Source: Pollutibacter soli
Lineage (GTDB): Bacteria > Bacteroidota > Bacteroidia > Chitinophagales > Chitinophagaceae
Length of the DNA stretch: 64,000 nt
Reading direction: 5' to 3'
Assembly (NCBI GenBank): GCA_029269725.1
Contig: JARJHS010000003.1
Coordinates: 111,010 to 175,009, forward strand
Under the pieces are notes generated by a model. It saw only the letters and a list, made by a program, of their open reading frames with translations, searched no databases and was not told the DNA's origin. Position numbers and translations under genes: made by a program. This document shows, piece after piece, positions 36,788-45,416 of this stretch (the stretch's first letter is position 1; every line of letters begins with the position of its first letter).

Positions 36788-36983
36788 TGACTTTCACAAA
36801 GTTTGAAGTTAAATCTTTAAAAAACAAGTGCTTTTTCCCGTGGCAGGATGTTTTTTTCTTCTCGCGCTGCCGCATTTCATACACTCATATTACCATTTCA
36901 TTCCTTATCACATTTTACTTACGGATAAGCATGATCAATTTTACATCAGCAGGAAAAAGAACCAAAACTGTAATAATAAGATC

Positions 36984-37931
36984 ATGAAAAAGATTATCAG
37001 AATAGTAAAATGGACAGGACTTAGTCTGCTGCTCATTATATGTGCCATATGTATTGCTGTACCTCTGAGACAACACCTGAAATTTGATGCGCCATATCCT
37101 GATATCCATGCCTCGAAAGACAGTGCTGTTATTGCACGTGGAAGACACCTGGTGATCAGCGCTGCGCATTGCGTCGATTGTCATGGAAACGGCAACCAGG
37201 ATTCGATGATGAAACTGGGAAAAGATGTTCCACTGAGCGGAGGATATGCGTTTGAACTTCCACTCGGCAACGTGTATGCGAAAAACATCACACCTGATAT
37301 CGAAACAGGAATTGGCAAAAGAACCGATCCGGAACTGGCGCGTGTGCTTCGTTATGGTGTACATGCCAATGGTGATGCTGTTTTCAATTTCATGCCTTTC
37401 CAACATACGAGTGATGAAGATCTTCGGGCGATCATTTCCTACCTGAGATCAACCGCACCTGTAAAAAATCAGGTTCCCGATCACCAGTTAAATGCATTAG
37501 GACAATCAATCAGGGCGTTCATGGTAAAACCTGTTGGGCCGACAGAACCTGTCCCTGTTTCTGTAAAACCAGATACAACAGCAGCCTATGGCAAGTATCT
37601 TGTTTTCAGTGTAGCGAATTGCCGCGGCTGTCATACTCAACGTCAATTGTCCGGAGAATATACAGGCCCATTACTTGCCGGTGGAAATCCGATGGGCGAA
37701 AAAGAGCTGGAGCTCGCACCTCCTAACCTGACAACGGACAGCAGTAGCCGAATTTTCGGATGGTCAAAAGAAAAATTCATTGGTCGTTTCAGGGAAGGAA
37801 AGAAAATTGAATTCTCACATATGCCCTGGGAATCTTATAACAGGATGACAAACGATGAACTTACAGCAATATATAATTACCTGCAAACAGTACCTGCTGC
37901 AAAAATTGTAACTCCGGCAAAAGGAAAATAA
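36984..37931 (+). CDS. Membrane-anchored diheme cytochrome c
   Basis: 315 residues from ATG 36984 (MKKIIRIVKWTGLSLLLIICAICIA, one membrane anchor). Two heme motifs: C63-V-D-C66-H67 and C213-R-G-C216-H217. YAKNITPDIETGIG, VLRYGVHANGDAVFNFMPFQH and LTAIYNYLQTVPA are marks of the diheme cytochromes that serve periplasmic alcohol/aldehyde dehydrogenases. The longer open frame from 36828 lacks a family-like start. It could accept electrons from the PQQ-type dehydrogenases of this window; that link is inferred. Confidence 0.9.
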   Translation: MKKIIRIVKWTGLSLLLIICAICIAVPLRQHLKFDAPYPDIHASKDSAVIARGRHLVISAAHCVDCHGNGNQDSMMKLGKDVPLSGGYAFELPLGNVYAKNITPDIETGIGKRTDPELARVLRYGVHANGDAVFNFMPFQHTSDEDLRAIISYLRSTAPVKNQVPDHQLNALGQSIRAFMVKPVGPTEPVPVSVKPDTTAAYGKYLVFSVANCRGCHTQRQLSGEYTGPLLAGGNPMGEKELELAPPNLTTDSSSRIFGWSKEKFIGRFREGKKIEFSHMPWESYNRMTNDELTAIYNYLQTVPAAKIVTPAKGK

Positions 37932-37975
37932 AAATCAGTTGAGGAACGAAACGATAAGCGCTGGACGATCTCCGT

Positions 37976-39565
37976 TCAGCGTTTGTCGTAAACGATTTTT
38001 CCGCCCACCATCGTTAGCACACTGTTCGTTACAGGAAGTTTATCTTTCGGAATTGTAAAGATGTCCTGTGACAGTACAGCCAGGTCCGCCAGTTTTCCGG
38101 GCATAAGTGTGCCTTTTTTGTTTTCCATGAATTCAGCCCATGCATTGTTTCGCGTATAAGCAATCACGGCTTCTTCAATGCTGACATTTTCATCTGGATT
38201 CACCATTTGATTTGTAATCATCATTACATCAACAAAAGGATTATCTGTACCATCCGGCGATATGGATACGGTTATTCCTTTGCTCATGAGAGATTTTAAT
38301 TTTGAAGAATGATTGTACTTCGGGGTATGGGCAATGATGATTCCCATTTCACTGATCATACGGATATCTTCATCTGTAGCATCAGAAGTGGAATTATGTT
38401 CAAACCGGATTCTTTTTGTACGCCATACTTCATCTTTTCCGATCCCTTTCATCATCTTTAAGACGATATGCATTGTACTGTCACCAACAATATGCATCAG
38501 CAGTTGTTCATCACTATTATAGGCAGTTTGCAGAATTTGTTTCATCGTGTCGATCGGGAAATTCAAACGGCCAAACCAGTTATTGTTTCCCGGATAAGGT
38601 TTTCTGTTCATCGCCGATTGCTCAAAAGGTGTTCCGTCCAGAATATATTTCACACCTGACACATAGATGTTTGGCGCCGGATTACGATTGACGTGCTGCC
38701 AGGGTGATAAGTCTCTCGCTCCATTTTTGTGCCCGGGAAATGGAATGATCCTGATGCGTTGTAAAAGCTTTGCTTTTGAAAATGCATCAGATCCACTTCC
38801 TGGAAAATCAAAACTCATGTATTGCACAGAGGTTATTCCTTTTGATAACTGCAAATCGGATAACCCTGATAAACTCTTGATGACACCTTCATGATTCACT
38901 TTACTTATCAACTGCCATGCCGGCCATTGTGCATATTCATAAAGAGCACCTGTTAGTTTTCCCGAAATCCTGTCACGGACATACCATCCGCCTAAAGGAT
39001 CCGGATCACCATCACTAATGCCCAGTTTTTTCATGGCGCTACTGTTCACGACAGCACCATGGCCCCACAATGCCTGCAACTGAACCAGGTTTTCAGGACA
39101 AAGACTATCCAATGATTTTCTTATTGTAACATCATATAAAACATTCAATCCAATTCCACCGGTGATCCATTCCCCGGGTTTTGCATGCTGCATAATCCGC
39201 GCTATGGAATCCAGTACGGATTTTTTATCCGGGCCCGGAACTGTAAACTCCACCACGTATGCGTTTGCTGAAGGAGGCATCCATCCGGGATGATCATGCG
39301 CGTCGTTAAACCCTGGGACGACGGTTTTTCCATCGAGATCAATCTTCTTTGTTTCTGTTGAAGCGAGCTTCTCTATTTCGGCATTTGTTCCTACGGCAAT
39401 GATAGAATCCCCTTGAATTGCAATGGCCTCTACATATAACTGATTAGTATCCGAAGTAAATATTTTTCCGTTGGTCATTATAATATCGGCCTTATGGGCT
39501 GAGCAGGAAATAAATATTGGAGGAACCGATATAATAACCACTAGAAATAACAGAAAGCTTTTCAT
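37976..39565 (-). CDS. Amidohydrolase (YtcJ-like), lipoprotein
   Basis: 529 residues with lipoprotein signal ending FISCSAHK. Amidohydrolase-3 (YtcJ) family: TNGKIFTSDTNQLYVEAIAIQGDSIIAVG, VVPGFNDAHDHPGW (metal-binding HxH), LLMHIVGDSTM, RIRFEHNSTSD and SISPDGTDNP (late metal Asp), LADLAVLSQDIF. These metal enzymes hydrolyse N-substituted amides, formamides or similar. It would act in the periplasm, which is less usual for the family. Substrate unknown. Confidence 0.9.
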   Translation of the reverse strand: MKSFLLFLVVIISVPPIFISCSAHKADIIMTNGKIFTSDTNQLYVEAIAIQGDSIIAVGTNAEIEKLASTETKKIDLDGKTVVPGFNDAHDHPGWMPPSANAYVVEFTVPGPDKKSVLDSIARIMQHAKPGEWITGGIGLNVLYDVTIRKSLDSLCPENLVQLQALWGHGAVVNSSAMKKLGISDGDPDPLGGWYVRDRISGKLTGALYEYAQWPAWQLISKVNHEGVIKSLSGLSDLQLSKGITSVQYMSFDFPGSGSDAFSKAKLLQRIRIIPFPGHKNGARDLSPWQHVNRNPAPNIYVSGVKYILDGTPFEQSAMNRKPYPGNNNWFGRLNFPIDTMKQILQTAYNSDEQLLMHIVGDSTMHIVLKMMKGIGKDEVWRTKRIRFEHNSTSDATDEDIRMISEMGIIIAHTPKYNHSSKLKSLMSKGITVSISPDGTDNPFVDVMMITNQMVNPDENVSIEEAVIAYTRNNAWAEFMENKKGTLMPGKLADLAVLSQDIFTIPKDKLPVTNSVLTMVGGKIVYDKR

Positions 39566-39640
39566 AGATCAGTGATTGTGATGATCAGAAATTCATAGTT
39601 AAAACAAAATCAATTGCTGTAAAAGTTGAAACATTTTATA

Positions 39641-40603
39641 TCAGATCGCGTTTTTTGAAAACGCTCTTTTCAGCGCATCGATTCTTGCAGATATAAAATC
39701 GATAGAAGCTTCAGAATGAGGTACCAGCGAATCAAAAACATGTACCATGCCTGGATACAAATGCAGTTCCGTTCTAACGCCGGCGGCTACCAGTTTTTGT
39801 GCATACTCAATCGTTTCATCGCGCATTACATCCATCGTTCCCACCGCAAGAAAGGCTGGAGCCAATCCTGATAAATCCTTTGCCAATGCTGGTACTGCGA
39901 GATCAGGAATATCTCCTGTTACATCTCTCAGGTAAGCCTGCCATGCGAAGATATTCATATCCCTGTCCCAGACACCGATATTCAAAATCTGCTTACTGCT
40001 ATCCGTTTCATTTCGATTATCGAGCATGGGGTAGGCGAGAGACTGATGGACAATATTTGGCTTTCCCATATTTCTCGCCATCATTGCGCAGGAAGTAGCC
40101 AGTAACCCGCCTGCACTGCTTCCGCCGACTGCGATTCTCTTTGGATCAATACTGAATTTTTCTGCATTATTGGCGATGTACTTCAACCCCTCAAAACAAT
40201 CATTTAATGGAACAGGATACGGATGTTCGGGAGCAAGCCGATAATTAACGGAAATCACCACACAGTTCACAGATTGAACAATATCGTGCATTGCGGGATC
40301 ATTCTGCTCAGGTAACCCGCTGATCGTTCCACCGCCATGCATCCAGTAAAGGCAGGGACGTGCGCCAGCAGAAACTTCCGGACTATAAACACGAAGCTGA
40401 ATTTCCTGGCCATTGGTATCGATAACATATTCATCACGTACACGTACAACCGAATCTGATTGAATTTTATTTCGCTGTGCACTGGCGAGCATTTGCGCAC
40501 GAAAGACATCCTGCAAAGGAGTTCCGGGCGCAGGCCTGGGCCGGCTATTGAATTGTTCGAGAACCGGAACGAGTTCGTCTGCGATCTTGTAAGGGAAATT
40601 CAT
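39641..40603 (-). CDS. Alpha/beta hydrolase, hormone-sensitive-lipase type
   Basis: 320 residues, no signal. Oxyanion motif YWMHGGGTISG, then VISVNYRLAPEHPYPVPLNDC, nucleophile elbow VGGSSAGGLL (Ser in GSSAGG), and the late acid and His in FLAVGTMDVMRDETIEYA and YPGMVHVFDS. This is a family IV esterase. It likely hydrolyses short-chain esters or lactones. Confidence 0.92.
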   Translation of the reverse strand: MNFPYKIADELVPVLEQFNSRPRPAPGTPLQDVFRAQMLASAQRNKIQSDSVVRVRDEYVIDTNGQEIQLRVYSPEVSAGARPCLYWMHGGGTISGLPEQNDPAMHDIVQSVNCVVISVNYRLAPEHPYPVPLNDCFEGLKYIANNAEKFSIDPKRIAVGGSSAGGLLATSCAMMARNMGKPNIVHQSLAYPMLDNRNETDSSKQILNIGVWDRDMNIFAWQAYLRDVTGDIPDLAVPALAKDLSGLAPAFLAVGTMDVMRDETIEYAQKLVAAGVRTELHLYPGMVHVFDSLVPHSEASIDFISARIDALKRAFSKNAI

Positions 40604-40770
40604 ATTGTTTTCTAAGCGGGTAAATGTAATTCAGTTTGAATTAAAAACATTGGGGATGCCGAAGTAAAATAATTCAAAAAATGACGATTGGAAAGATCAG
40701 GGATGATGCTGATGGAATGTTTCGTTATCTTTCAACTCCATTTTTTGAAAACAAAAACTGAATTGTAAAA

Positions 40771-41322
40771 ATGTCTTACTGCAGAGCAATACTTACGATG
40801 AATGATGAAAGAAAAGCCTTACACAAAGCCTATCATGACAAGTTGTATGGCTTTCCGATTCATGACGACAATGAATTGTTTGGAAGACTGATTCTTGAAA
40901 TCAACCAAGCCGGATTAAGTTGGGAAACCATTTTAAAAAAAGAAGCGTCCTTCAGGAAGGCCTATCACCATTTCGATATAAAAAAAGTTGCGGGATACAG
41001 TGAAAAAGATCGAGGACGTTTGATGGAAGATGCAGGTATCATCAGGAACAGGTTGAAAATAAATGCTGCGATTGAAAATGCAAAGACAATTTTAGCCATA
41101 CAGAAAGAATCCGGATCGTTTCAACAATGGCTTCAACAGCATCATCCGAAAACAAAAGAGGAATGGGTGAAATTATTTAAGAAGACGTTCCGGTTTACCG
41201 GTGGTGAGATTGTGAATGAGTTTCTCATGAGTGCAGGGTATCTTCCCGGCGCACATGATGAAGACTGCCCGGTGTATAAGAAAGTGCTGAAGGAAAAACC
41301 TTTTTGGAGGGTGAACGGTTGA
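40771..41322 (+). CDS. tag: DNA-3-methyladenine glycosylase I
   Basis: 183 residues, Tag family base-excision enzyme for 3-methyladenine. The zinc site matches E. coli Tag: Cys4, His22 in AYHDKLYGFP, His162 and Cys166 in AHDEDC. The catalytic-pocket segment LEINQAGLSWETILKK carries the conserved Glu43. The usual CxW near the N-terminus is CRA here, a small oddity. The gene ends in a heptamer repeat followed by a 145-bp tandem repeat. Confidence 0.93.
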   Translation: MSYCRAILTMNDERKALHKAYHDKLYGFPIHDDNELFGRLILEINQAGLSWETILKKEASFRKAYHHFDIKKVAGYSEKDRGRLMEDAGIIRNRLKINAAIENAKTILAIQKESGSFQQWLQQHHPKTKEEWVKLFKKTFRFTGGEIVNEFLMSAGYLPGAHDEDCPVYKKVLKEKPFWRVNG

Positions 41323-41355
41323 AAGTTGAAGGTTCTAAGATCCAAGTTCATCCTC

Positions 41356-41712
41356 CTCCGCGTGTATTTCTCCGCGCACTCTGCGTTAAGGCTGTTAAAG
41401 CAAGCCGAAGGCTTTTCTTGTCAAAGATGAAGAGAGAGTGTTAGAAAAAAGCATTCATGAAATTCCTTTAAAATTAACTATCAATAACGTTCTCCGCGAC
41501 CTCCGCGTGTATTTCTCCGCGCACTCCGCGTTATGGCTGTTTACCAAAGCCGAAGGCTTTTCTTGTCAAAGTTGAAGAGAGAATGTTTGGAAAAAGCATT
41601 CATGAAATTCTTTTAAAATTAACTATCAATAACGTTCTCCGCGACCTCCGCGTGTATTTCTCCGCGCACTCCGCGTTATGGCTGTTCACCAAAGCCGAAG
41701 GCTTTTTTCTCA
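41356..41712. repeat. 145-bp tandem direct repeat, about 2.5 copies
   Basis: CTCCGCGTGTATTTCTCCGC starts at 41356, 41501 and 41646, so the period is 145 bp twice. Copies differ at a few sites. Each unit has CCGAAGGCTTTT, where GCC/GGC could form a small stem before T's. The unit is not a multiple of three, so it is not a coding repeat. It fills most of the 398-bp gap from tag to the next gene; 41312-41339 is a heptamer tract (TGAACGG, TTGAAAG, TTGAAGG) over the tag stop codon. Confidence 0.92.
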
Positions 41713-41720
41713 ATCCTCAA

Positions 41721-42203
41721 TTAATCATCTGCGCCCTCTTCAAGTCCGAAGGCCTGATTTTCTGCAGCCTCTTTTATAAATTTATTCCTCTCCATCAACA
41801 ACTTCCTCATATACTTTTCCAGAAACACCCTATCCGCCAACCTACCCAACACTCCTAACGGCGAAACATAATTAAACTCATCACGCATGATTGTATATCC
41901 ATTTTCTTCCTGAAAAAAATGTTTGTGATGCATGGAAGCAAAAGCACCTTTCAGCATCATATCTTCAAAGAAGTGGGGAAAATCAACAGACAGAACTTTT
42001 ACAGTCAACCGCTGCCGGGTTCCGAAATGCACTGCTTCCCACGTTATGGTGTCACCAGCTTCACAGATGTCGGACAACCGCCCTCCCACTATTTTTTCAT
42101 CGGTATGTTTCATAGAACCCGTGTGGACACTGACGTCCAGGGAAAGATTGAAACAGGGTTCGATTGGTGCATTGATTTTAGTGTCCAGTTGTATTAAAGG
42201 CAT
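41721..42203 (-). CDS. SRPBCC-family protein
   Basis: 160 residues, no signal. Starts MPLIQLDTKINAPIEPCFNLSLDVSVH, the usual beta strand and helix of START/Bet v 1-like ligand-binding proteins, followed by ITWEAVHFGTRQRLTVKV, FEDMMLKGAFASMHHKHFF and a long C-terminal helix (FLEKYMRKLLMERNKFI). Relatives are annotated as cell-division or ligand-binding proteins without proof. Its stop lies next to the last tandem-repeat unit. Confidence 0.82.
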   Translation of the reverse strand: MPLIQLDTKINAPIEPCFNLSLDVSVHTGSMKHTDEKIVGGRLSDICEAGDTITWEAVHFGTRQRLTVKVLSVDFPHFFEDMMLKGAFASMHHKHFFQEENGYTIMRDEFNYVSPLGVLGRLADRVFLEKYMRKLLMERNKFIKEAAENQAFGLEEGADD

Positions 42204-42218
42204 ATATAATTTTCCGGA

Positions 42219-42641
42219 TCAGAGTTTCAAAAATAGCCTGAAACGCCGTGAGGTAAAAACCAAAGGTAGCCGGATTGTTTGCGAAACCTTCTTCAGGCAA
42301 GCAGTAGCTGAAATCCATGAACCTGATGATCGGATCAATCGAATTGCTTCGTAATCTATTTCATCACTTGCAGAATTAACAACGGTAACCTCATTAACAG
42401 TTCCGGAACTGTCAACATTGATTTTTAATAATACCCTGAACGTTTTATTCCTGCTATAAGCAACCGGCCTTATATTTTTATGGATAAATTTTTTGAAATT
42501 TTTAATACCACCCGGGTACCCGACAGGTGTCTCCATGCAGCATGGTAAAAAATTCATTTCGGATGAATCTGTTTGAGCAATTACTTCATGCGGGAAATAT
42601 ACCAAAATCGATAAAAAGTAGATGATCAGAATTTGTCTCAT
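42219..42641 (-). CDS. TonB C-terminal-domain protein, small
   Basis: 140 residues from ATG 42641 (MRQILIIYFLSILVYFPHEVIAQ, signal peptide; an upstream start at 42686 adds 15 residues). The rest is a TonB C-terminal domain: KNFKKFIHKNIRPVAYSRNKTFRVLLKINVDSSGTVNEVTVVNSASDEIDYEAIRLIRSSG in pattern, with the usual D-x-E-A-x-R helix. With a cleavable signal rather than an N-terminal anchor it is not a standard energy transducer. Function unknown. Confidence 0.78.
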   Translation of the reverse strand: MRQILIIYFLSILVYFPHEVIAQTDSSEMNFLPCCMETPVGYPGGIKNFKKFIHKNIRPVAYSRNKTFRVLLKINVDSSGTVNEVTVVNSASDEIDYEAIRLIRSSGSWISATACLKKVSQTIRLPLVFTSRRFRLFLKL

Positions 42642-42693
42642 ATCTGTTTGATATGATCTCCTCCTGGTCAATTTCCATAAAAACAAAAGATTC

Positions 42694-44031
42694 TCAAATC
42701 AAAATTCTTTTTCTTATTTCAGAAAGAGATTGATCAATTAAAAGCTTACCGTCACGGAAAACTTCTTTCAAATTTCCACCTGCCTCTTCAGCCCAGCTCA
42801 CCTGGTCGGTTAATGAATATATTCCATTTACTTTTTCAACTTTCATTAAACCTTTTGCAGACTTTTTTGTGCCGTCGTCCGTCACAGGGTCCTTAAAAAT
42901 TTCACGCCCCTCACCATCTACTTCGCCATATGTTGCTTTCATTGCAAACCCGAAAGTATCCCTCGTATTGTATTGATATGTATACGATCCTATCCCCAGT
43001 ACAATGTTTGTTGAAGCAAATCCTTTTTGTTTCAGACGTTCACATATTTGTTCTGCCCTCGTTGTTGTGATACTGTCACCATATATCGCACCAATATGTG
43101 GATCAAGTTCTTTAAATCCTTTTGAATTAACCTTGCCTCCAAAGCAGTCCCACAATAGTTCCACAACACCTTTCTTTTCTGATATTGTTCTTCCGTTTTC
43201 GTTACCACAAATAATATCAACAGGGTCGCCACTGTCAGGTCTGACTACAAGCTTGCCTTCGCGTGTAAGGATTTTATCTTTCAGTGCGGGCAAGTACCTA
43301 TTGAGCACTTGCCATAGGTCCCATGTATCTGAAACCACAGACACGATTCCCCTCGGATAGACTTTTGTAATTAATCGCTCAAATGTTTTCTGCTCGCCTT
43401 CGGTCGTACCCATACACATTACGGAGTGTTCTGTTGCCGCAACAGAACCACCGATCAGTTCCTTGTCAGAATCCGCATTGTAATATTGCTCAAGGAAATC
43501 AATAGCAGGTATAGAATCTGTTCCTGTAAAACTCAACAGGTGTCCCATCCCCGATGTCACAGCAGCTTCTATACCTCCCATCCCCCGCATCGAAAAATCA
43601 TGACCCTGCCAGTTCACAAACTCAGGAAGGGTTGAAGTTTCTGCAGCATATTTGTCCAGCAGCTTCCGGTATTGTTTTGCAATTGTTGCAGATGTGCATG
43701 GCATCCAGATCACGGCAGACAGCAATGTCTCAAAATAATTAGTCAACCAGAAAAACTCCGGCAACGTGTTGAACATTGTAAACATAGGCACGCGAACAGG
43801 AACGGAATCACCTTCAGGTATGGCTTTGAAAACCATGGGTACATAGCCAAGATCATGCAACGCCGAGATGTGATCAGTTCCAACGTTATTAGGTCCAAGG
43901 TAATTATCGATCCTTCTTTTGTAAGCCTTCACCACGTCTTTTTGGGGTCTGTCAAAGAAATATTTGTGAAAATCATGCATTACATACTTCTTCAAAAAAT
44001 ACTGCAAACCAAAAAAAACGACTTCATCCAC
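42694..44031 (-). CDS. nadV: Nicotinamide phosphoribosyltransferase (NadV), N-terminus cut by stop codon
   Basis: NadV/NAMPT makes NMN from nicotinamide and PRPP for NAD salvage. Marks in the 445 residues: VDEVVFFGLQYFLKKY, NTLPEFFWLTNYFETLLSAV, GHDFSMRGMGG, GTDSIPAIDF, VVSDTWDLW, VVRPDSGDP, GAIYGDSITTTRAEQI, GIGSYTYQYNTRDTFGFAMKAT. The full family start lies 38 codons upstream, at 44145, but that frame has a TAA at codon 18; this entry begins at an internal GTG after the stop. It lies last in the operon after the HAD gene. Confidence 0.88.
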   Translation of the reverse strand: MDEVVFFGLQYFLKKYVMHDFHKYFFDRPQKDVVKAYKRRIDNYLGPNNVGTDHISALHDLGYVPMVFKAIPEGDSVPVRVPMFTMFNTLPEFFWLTNYFETLLSAVIWMPCTSATIAKQYRKLLDKYAAETSTLPEFVNWQGHDFSMRGMGGIEAAVTSGMGHLLSFTGTDSIPAIDFLEQYYNADSDKELIGGSVAATEHSVMCMGTTEGEQKTFERLITKVYPRGIVSVVSDTWDLWQVLNRYLPALKDKILTREGKLVVRPDSGDPVDIICGNENGRTISEKKGVVELLWDCFGGKVNSKGFKELDPHIGAIYGDSITTTRAEQICERLKQKGFASTNIVLGIGSYTYQYNTRDTFGFAMKATYGEVDGEGREIFKDPVTDDGTKKSAKGLMKVEKVNGIYSLTDQVSWAEEAGGNLKEVFRDGKLLIDQSLSEIRKRILI

Positions 44032-44145
44032 GCCATCTATTCTGCTTCGGCGTGGCGTCCAGTTTGAATAAACCAGGGTCGTTCCATCAGGTTACTGTCG
44101 GCGATGATCAACTTTATATCCATCGGTTAAAAGAAGTGGATTCAT
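44032..44145 (-). pseudogene. N-terminal segment of nadV with in-frame TAA
   Basis: From ATG 44145 the frame reads MNPLLLTDGYKVDHRRQ, a TAA stop (44092-44094), then PDGTTLVYSNWTPRRSRIDG in the same frame and on into nadV. TDGYKVDH is the conserved N-terminal motif of NAMPT, where the stopped codon is usually Tyr (TAT/TAC). The frame is otherwise intact, so this is a single nonsense change or a sequencing error. The start is 5 bp after the HAD gene stop. Confidence 0.85.
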
Positions 44146-44150
44146 ATATT

Positions 44151-44537
44151 TTAATTAATTGTGTTAAGAAGTTTTATAAGATCCCGATACACCTGTGAAA
44201 GACCGGCCCTGTCATCCAGATATGCATTCGCATACACCTTACGGTTTTCGGATTTGTAAAAAGGTGGATTCTCATTGATACTATCAAATGGAATTTTGTT
44301 TTCAAGAAGATAACCCCTGACGAAGTCAACATTTTCCTGACCTGTCCAGCAAATGAGGTAGCATTTTGCTTTCTTAAGATTACGCAATAGCCCGATAACC
44401 ACTTCATATTTTCTCCCCTGCTTATGAAAATCGAATACGGTGTCATCAAAATCAAAAGCTATAACAAGTGATCCGTATTTTCTATATTCGTTCAGCAGTC
44501 TTTGATAACTGTTTTCCGGTTCAAGAAAATAGTCCAT
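44151..44537 (-). CDS. HAD-like phosphatase in the NAD salvage operon
   Basis: 128 residues. Motif I LVIAFDFDDTVFDF with both Asp residues, motif II CYLICWTGQENVDF, and a C-terminal VYANAYLDDRAG as motif IV with two Asp; a small HAD hydrolase without a cap. It overlaps the prs-like gene by 17 bp and ends 5 bp before nadV, so it belongs to the operon. The substrate is not known; a pyridine nucleotide or phosphosugar would fit the context. Confidence 0.78.
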   Translation of the reverse strand: MDYFLEPENSYQRLLNEYRKYGSLVIAFDFDDTVFDFHKQGRKYEVVIGLLRNLKKAKCYLICWTGQENVDFVRGYLLENKIPFDSINENPPFYKSENRKVYANAYLDDRAGLSQVYRDLIKLLNTIN

Positions 44538-45363
44538 CTGAAAGTTTTAATTGTTGAACACGAGGGTGAATAATTTCTCTAATGGAATCTGTGGTAAAAA
44601 TGATGTCAAAATGATTTAACAACCCGTCAAATCCACGACTGAAAATACCATGACTTACTGCCAGAAATAAGCGTCCAGCATTTTTATTCTTCAACTCCGC
44701 TGCCAGTCCGGTGAAAGTTGCACCTCCATCACAGATATCATCTACAATCAAACAATCAGCACCTTTCAGATCATTGCTATACACTTTAAATCCGGTAAGT
44801 GAACCGGTTTTGATATCCCTGCTCTTACTGCATTCGACGACCTCGGCTCCTCCCAGGAATTCGGATAACTTATAAATTTTCTTTAACGCGCCGCCGTCGG
44901 GAGATATCAATAAGGGTTGAACATTCAGCAACTCTATCATCTTTTTAATAAACTTGTGATTAGGTATAGAAACTGAATTGTTCAAAACTGCAGATGTTAC
45001 TTCTGAATGGGGGTCAAAAACAAAAACTTTTGCTGCTTTGAAACAGTTGATAATATCAGCATAAACTTTTACAGAAAGGGGTTCGCCTGTGACCATTACT
45101 CTATCCTGGCGGGCTCCGGGAAAACAGGGTATGTACAACTCTTCGATTGTCGCTCCCATCCTTTTGAGAGCATCGACAGCCATACAAAGCATTCCAAGTT
45201 CATTGAAAGAATTAATCCTTTGCGTCAATGCTATCGGCTGGTTTGTATCGATGCCGGCATTTATTTTTACGTGCGGTTCTCCGCCTGAAAAAGTAAAACT
45301 TTCATAACTGATTTGCTCATCGGATCTGAATTTGAAATTCCGATCCAGATTAAGTGCGTACAT
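44521..45363 (-). CDS. prs: Ribose-phosphate pyrophosphokinase-like protein
   Basis: 280 residues from ATG 45363 (MYALNLDRNFKF). Family marks: FSGGEPHVKI, LYIPCFPGARQDRVM with the KRxxR-type loop reduced to ARQDRV, VFDPHSEVTSAVL, and the PRPP loop CLIVDDICDGGATF. It would make PRPP from ribose 5-phosphate and ATP, the co-substrate of NadV. A start at 45396 would add 11 residues encoded by the inverted-repeat operator itself, so the later ATG is preferred. Divergent from housekeeping Prs; paired with nadV here as in several phages and bacteria. Confidence 0.88.
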   Translation of the reverse strand: MYALNLDRNFKFRSDEQISYESFTFSGGEPHVKINAGIDTNQPIALTQRINSFNELGMLCMAVDALKRMGATIEELYIPCFPGARQDRVMVTGEPLSVKVYADIINCFKAAKVFVFDPHSEVTSAVLNNSVSIPNHKFIKKMIELLNVQPLLISPDGGALKKIYKLSEFLGGAEVVECSKSRDIKTGSLTGFKVYSNDLKGADCLIVDDICDGGATFTGLAAELKNKNAGRLFLAVSHGIFSRGFDGLLNHFDIIFTTDSIREIIHPRVQQLKLSDGLFS

Positions 45364-45365
45364 AT

Positions 45366-45386
45366 TTTGCGTATTTATTACGCAAA
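45366..45386. promoter_or_regulatory. Putative NrtR operator, site 1
   Basis: 21-bp inverted repeat with perfect arms TTTGCGTA and TACGCAAA around a 5-nt centre. It lies 2 bp upstream of the prs-like ATG and covers the last four bases of the -7 element of the promoter. A second site of the same length and arms is at 45417. Confidence 0.75.
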
Positions 45387-45414
45387 TATCACTCAAGTCG
45401 GCAATAATTCCAAA
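45383..45414 (-). promoter_or_regulatory. Bacteroidota-type promoter of the NAD salvage operon
   Basis: On the minus strand TTTG (45411-45414) and GATATTTG (45383-45390, one mismatch to TAnnTTTG) are separated by 20 nt, the normal spacing of the Bacteroidota primary sigma factor. The -7 element runs into operator site 1, so a bound regulator would block it. Confidence 0.65.
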
Positions 45415-45416
45415 TT

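Noticed and set aside
36828..36983. N-terminal extension of the diheme cytochrome
   Set aside because: The extension is not family-like; a clear membrane anchor begins at ATG 36984.
41583..41858. 91-residue plus-strand frame across the tandem repeat
   Set aside because: The repeat period (145) is not a multiple of three and the frame runs antisense into the SRPBCC gene.
45364..45396. Upstream start (45396) of the PRPP synthetase gene
   Set aside because: The extra 11 codons are the inverted-repeat operator and -7 element; the family start fits ATG 45363.
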